This document shows, in pieces, positions 13,553 through 16,629 of a stretch of 16,629 bases of DNA; within the stretch, counting starts at the first letter, position 1, and every line of letters starts with the position of its first letter. Under the pieces are notes generated by a model. It was not told the origin of the DNA and searched no databases. It saw nothing but the letters and a program-made list of their open reading frames with translations. Origin of the DNA: Parvularia atlantis (Eukaryota > Opisthokonta > Rotosphaerida). Location: contig CALSCO010002084.1 in assembly GCA_943704415.1 (NCBI GenBank), forward strand, positions 1-16,629, written 5' to 3'. Both the position numbers and the translations under genes were made by a program.

Positions 13553-14460
13553 ATGTCAGGCCGTGCGAAGACGTTCGAGGCGGCGCTGCGGCTGGCGGCG
13601 GGCAACGAGACGAGCCAGCTGCACGTGAGCGCGGTGCAGCTGACGGCGGCGCAGACGGACGAGCTGGTGGCGGCGCTGATGCGCAACACCGTCCTCGAGA
13701 CGCTCGTGGTGTACCGTTGCGTCGATTGCGCGGCTGGGCGACGCGGCGGGGCTGACAACGCGGCAGGCACGCGCATGCGCGACGCGATCGCGATCGCCCT
13801 GGCCAGCGTCGTCCGCGCCAACACGGGCGTCAAGGCGCTGCACCTCTGCAGTTGCGCCGCGAGGCCGCGCATCGGCCCTGCGCGGCTCACGCGGCTCACG
13901 CGGCGCACGCGACGCACGGCGCGCAGTGGAGCGGATCGGCCGGCGCGGCATCTCGGCGCTCGCGGACGCGCTCAGCGCCAACACGAACCTGACCAAGCTC
14001 GTCCTGCGCCGTGCGTCGCGCCGTGCGCCTCGCGTCCCCGCGCTGATCCGCGGGGCCGGGGCCGCAGTCGACGCGCTCAACGACGAGTGCGCCAACGTGC
14101 TCGCGGCGGGCCTGCTGCGCAACCGCACGCTCCGTGAGCTCGACCTCGGCCGTTGCGTGTGCTGCGCCTGCTGCGGCGCGAGGCGGCTGCTGACCGGTCC
14201 CCCCGCCGCCGCCAGACAACAACATCGTGACCGTGCCGCGCGCCTTTGCCCAGACTCAGCTCGCCCTGCTCGACCTCAAGGGCAACCCGTGCGCCGCGCT
14301 CATAGCCGTGGCGGACGCGGCCGCGGTCATGGTGCATCTGCGCGAGCTCGAGGGCGACGGTGTCGGTGCTGGTGTGCGCGAGGGCAAGCGCCGCGCTCAC
14401 GGCGAAGACGACGAGGGCGGCACAGCAGCGTCGAAGCGCAAGACGCGCAGCGAACGGTGA
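13553..14460 (+). CDS. Small leucine-rich-repeat protein, ribonuclease-inhibitor-like
   Basis: Exons 13553-13715, 13767-13850, 13927-14010, 14068-14151, 14216-14460; 219 residues. The three middle exons are each exactly 84 nt, start and end in phase 1, and each encodes one 28-residue repeat. Aligned repeats share leucines at matching places (for example ALADALSANTNLTKLVL and VLAAGLLRNRTLRELDL), the pattern of RI/RanGAP-type LRRs. The last exon holds a partial repeat (LALLDLKGNP), then a charged, lysine/arginine-rich tail with SKRKTRSER, which might act as a nuclear signal. Three of four donors are GTTGCG. LRR proteins usually bind other proteins; no partner or enzyme domain is visible. RanGAP is an alternative, but this protein is shorter and lacks its long acidic tail. 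The start is the only ATG that opens the reading frame; the protein has no signal peptide. Confidence 0.8.
13882..13926 (+). repeat. 9-nt tandem repeat inside LRR intron 2
   Basis: GCGGCTCAC occurs twice exactly (13882-13890, 13891-13899), then as GCGGCGCAC (13900-13908) and GCGACGCAC (13909-13917), ending in GGCGCGCAG (13918-13926), which contains the 3' splice site. Each exact unit carries a CTCAC branch-site-like core. The repeat makes this intron the longest in its gene (76 nt). Confidence 0.8.
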
Positions 14461-14528
14461 CACGCCCTGTTGTCGTGCAATTTCGCGTGCGCAACGGGAG
14501 CGACAGGCAACGGTGACAGCGGCCGGAG

Positions 14529-14980
14529 ATGCGCGTCTGTGCACGCACCCGGCTTATCGCACGCGGCAGATCCTTGGCGTGCTCGTCGTGTCGATCGCCG
14601 CCGTGTGCCTTGCCGGCTACTACTACTACAACTTCTTCTCGACCTTCCCGACGACGTCGCCGCACGCCGCGCCCGGTGCGCACTCGCGTCGCGCGTGTCG
14701 GCTGCGTGCTCACGACGGGCCGCGCCAGGCATCGCCGTGCTCGTGCTCATGGGCGTGCAGGCGGCGCTCGGGGTGCTCGCGGACCGCGTCAAGAGCCACT
14801 GCACGTCGGCACGGGCTAGGGGCCGCACCTGATCCCGATCCAGCCCTCCGTTGCTCGCGTGGGGCCTCGGCGCGCTCGCGCTCGTGCTCGCGCTGATTGT
14901 GATGCTCTTTGCGCTGCCCAGTGCGTCTGCGCATGCCTCGTGTGGCGCGTGCTGTGGCCGCGTCGTCTCGTGCGGCAGCA
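14529..14980 (+). CDS. Unidentified small multi-span membrane protein (model incomplete)
   Basis: I do not recognise this protein. Frames joined by phase-consistent introns give three hydrophobic spans: ILGVLVVSIAAVCLAGYYYY (14570-14629), IAVLVLMGVQAALGVLA (14731-14781) and LLAWGLGALALVLALIVML (14851-14907). The intron at 14676-14728 (GTGCGC, GCTCACG, CAG) is of the normal local type. The next, 14805-14843 (GTCGGC...CAG), matches in phase but is only 39 nt. The nearest ATG (14529) would need a 36-nt intron at 14535-14569 to reach span 1. No good stop follows span 3: reading on in frame ends at 15144, inside SSZ1. The 3' end given here is nominal. It could be a short ER or Golgi membrane protein, but no family motif supports a choice. 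Low confidence in the exact gene, moderate that something membrane-spanning is encoded. Confidence 0.35.
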
Positions 14981-15105
14981 ACTACTTTATTGTTGTTCTG
15001 TTCTGCTGTCCGCCCGCTCGCGCGCTGTGTCTGCCACCGCCGCAGTCTGCTTGTGTGTCTGTCTGCGTGCGCTTTGCACAAAACAAAACGCCTAGCCTCC
15101 CTCTA
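14981..15105. other. Convergent 3' region beside SSZ1
   Basis: This stretch lies between the last hydrophobic exon of the unidentified membrane gene and the SSZ1 stop codon. It is relatively T-rich (TTTATTGTTGTTCTG, 14986-15000) with an A-rich run at 15077-15088, as expected for overlapping 3' untranslated regions. I see no gene in it. Confidence 0.4.
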
Positions 15106-16629
15106 CTACGCCACCGGCACGACCGCGCGCACGGCCTTGCCTGATGTGCGGTCCTGCAGCGTCAGCTTGGCCTCGCCCTTTGGGTCAATCGACACGACGA
15201 CCTCGACCTCGCCGCCCGCCGTCGCCTCGGCCAGCGTGAGCCGCGCCACGGGCGTGTTGTCGCTGGCCTGCGGCTTGTCGCCGGCTGCGGCGGCGCGTCA
15301 GCGCGCGGTCGGTCGAGAGCGGGCGCACGCACCGTACACGGTCACCTGGACCTTGGTCTGGTCCTTGGCCAGCTTGAACGTCTTGGCGCGCTTGGCGGGG
15401 ACGGGCGCACCGCGGCGCAGCTGGGCAGCGCGGTTTAGTGTCAGACGGAACGCCGTGCGGCTGGTCGGAGGCGCACCAGCGGGATGGTCTTGCCGTCGGC
15501 GTCGACCGTGCTGAGCGAGACGGGCAGCGACTCGACGTCCGAGATGAGCTCGGCTTCGTCGATGTCGTCGTCGGCGATGAGGAGCGAGGCTGTGCGCCAC
15601 AGCTGAGCACGCGAACCCTCTCGCGCGTCGAGTGCACAGCGCACCCTCGATCGCAGCGCCCGCAGCCGCGGTCTCGTCTGGGAACACGTCCTTCTTGACG
15701 TCAACTCCGTCAAAGTACTGCGTGAGCGTGGCCGAGACCTTGGTGATGCTCGCCGAGCCGCCCGTGAGGATGACCTGGCTAACATCGCCCTTGACCAGCC
15801 CGGCCTCGCCGAGCGTCTTGTCGACAGCCTGCAGCACCTTTGCGGCGAGGCCGGCGATGAGCACGTCGTACATCTTGCGGTCAATGTTGGAGCGCAGGTC
15901 CTCGCCCTGGCGCGTCGTCATCGTCAGTGCCGGGTGCAGAGGGGTGGCGTAGCGAGCGCGCGCACCTCGTGCAGCGACTCGACCGAGATCGGCGACGTGC
16001 TCGACTGCGAAAGCGTGCGCTTGGTCATCTCGGCCGCGAGCCTCAGCTTGGTCAGCGCCTTGGCGCTGTCGGCGATGTCGTGCTTGGTTTTCCGCTTGAA
16101 CTCGGTCGAGAAGTGGTTGACGAGTTTGTCGTCAAAATCGCGGCTGCCGACGCTGGGCTCGACGTGGTGCTTGACCAGCTGCGGACCGGCGGCGCGTGAG
16201 CCACCACCATGCACTGCCGGGATGCGGCCCGCACCTGGAATATCCCGCCGTGCGACTCGAGCACGCTCACGCTCACAGACGACGCGACGTCGACCACGAC
16301 GACAGTCTTGTCCTGACGGCGCGTGCGCGTGAGCCACGACGCCGCCGATCGGCCCGCATCCATACACCTCGTCACCCGTGCTCTCGGCGTTGAACGCGAG
16401 CGCGGCGGCCGTCGGCTCGTTGATCAGGCGCAGCACCTTCAGGTTGGCTGCCGGCAGCGTCAGCGGCGCTGCGGCGAGCCGTGGCCGCGCGCGCACCCTT
16501 GGCGGCGGCCACCCGTAGCGCATCCCGCTGGCGCTTGTCAAAGTGCGCGGGCACGGTGAGCACGGCCTCGGTGACCTTGGCGCCAATGAACGCTGGGTGC
16601 GAGCGTGTGAGTGGGAGACGAAGGGGGGG
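15106..16629 (-). CDS. SSZ1: Ssz1, ribosome-associated atypical Hsp70 (5' partial)
   Basis: Ssz1 pairs with the J-protein zuotin in the ribosome-associated complex, which stimulates the Ssb chaperone on nascent chains. Exons on the minus strand: 16592-16497, 16447-16368, 16312-16235, 16178-15966, 15906-15645, 15589-15477, 15420-15333, 15284-15106 (stop TAG); 368 residues are visible and roughly the first 160 lie beyond the window. Hsp70 signatures: TVPAHFDKRQRDAL, LRLINEPTAAALAF, FDDKLVNHFSTEFKRK, MTKRTLS and VILTGGSASITKV. The usual DLGGGTFD phosphate loop reads DVASSVSV, as expected for an Hsp70 that does not need ATP hydrolysis. The substrate-binding part is short and ends at VRAVVPVA with no helical lid or EEVD, which separates it from Ssa, Ssb and Hsp110. 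The segment 16593-16629 is the 3' part of an intron. HSPA14-type proteins are the closest alternative. Confidence 0.9.

Noticed and set aside
14851-15144. Single open frame from the third hydrophobic segment to a stop inside SSZ1
   Set aside because: The part after about 14920 is Cys/Arg-rich and unlike a protein, and it would overlap conserved SSZ1 codons on the other strand. I left the 3' end open instead.

Overview
This is a nuclear genomic segment from a eukaryote, almost certainly a GC-rich basidiomycete fungus with a compact genome. Evidence: eight protein genes packed head to tail or tail to tail; about 60 very short introns (mostly 46-69 nt) that nearly all begin GTGCG and end CAG, with a CTGAC/CTCAC-like branch site; and a fungal gene set (Ssz1-type Hsp70, Cdc31 centrin, SCAP/Scp1, Nop7, Ded1). 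A Malassezia- or Ustilaginomycotina-like yeast is my best guess, by inference only. Both window ends cut through genes.

Layout: 1-4496 (+) SCAP/Scp1, the sterol-sensing escort of SREBP, missing its N-terminus; 4542-7292 (-) Nop7/pescadillo, a 60S ribosome assembly factor, convergent with SCAP with only 45 nt between the stop codons; 7293-7651 divergent promoter region; 7652-8506 (+) Cdc31-type centrin; 8632-9922 (+) TLDc/Oxr1-family protein; 10199-13323 (+) Ded1/DDX3 DEAD-box helicase with 17 exons; 13553-14460 (+) a small leucine-rich-repeat protein built from identical 84-nt exons; about 14529-14980 (+) an unidentified multi-membrane-span protein with an incomplete model; 15106 to beyond 16629 (-) Ssz1, the atypical Hsp70 of the ribosome-associated complex, missing its N-terminus.

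The genes do not form a pathway cluster. Three of them (Nop7, Ded1, Ssz1) serve ribosome assembly, translation initiation and nascent-chain folding, which are common housekeeping roles. I reconstructed each gene by joining exons whose phases match and whose joined protein fits its family; all splice sites are predictions without transcript support.

I found no dedicated new system such as a defence island, mobile element or CRISPR array. The more unusual signals are in gene architecture: a strongly diverged 5' splice-site consensus with a high share of GC-AG introns (three in NOP7), an LRR gene with one 28-residue repeat per 84-nt phase-1 exon and a private GTTGCG donor, a Ded1 with a long unusual N-terminal extension, and a small membrane-protein gene that seems to need introns of 36-39 nt.
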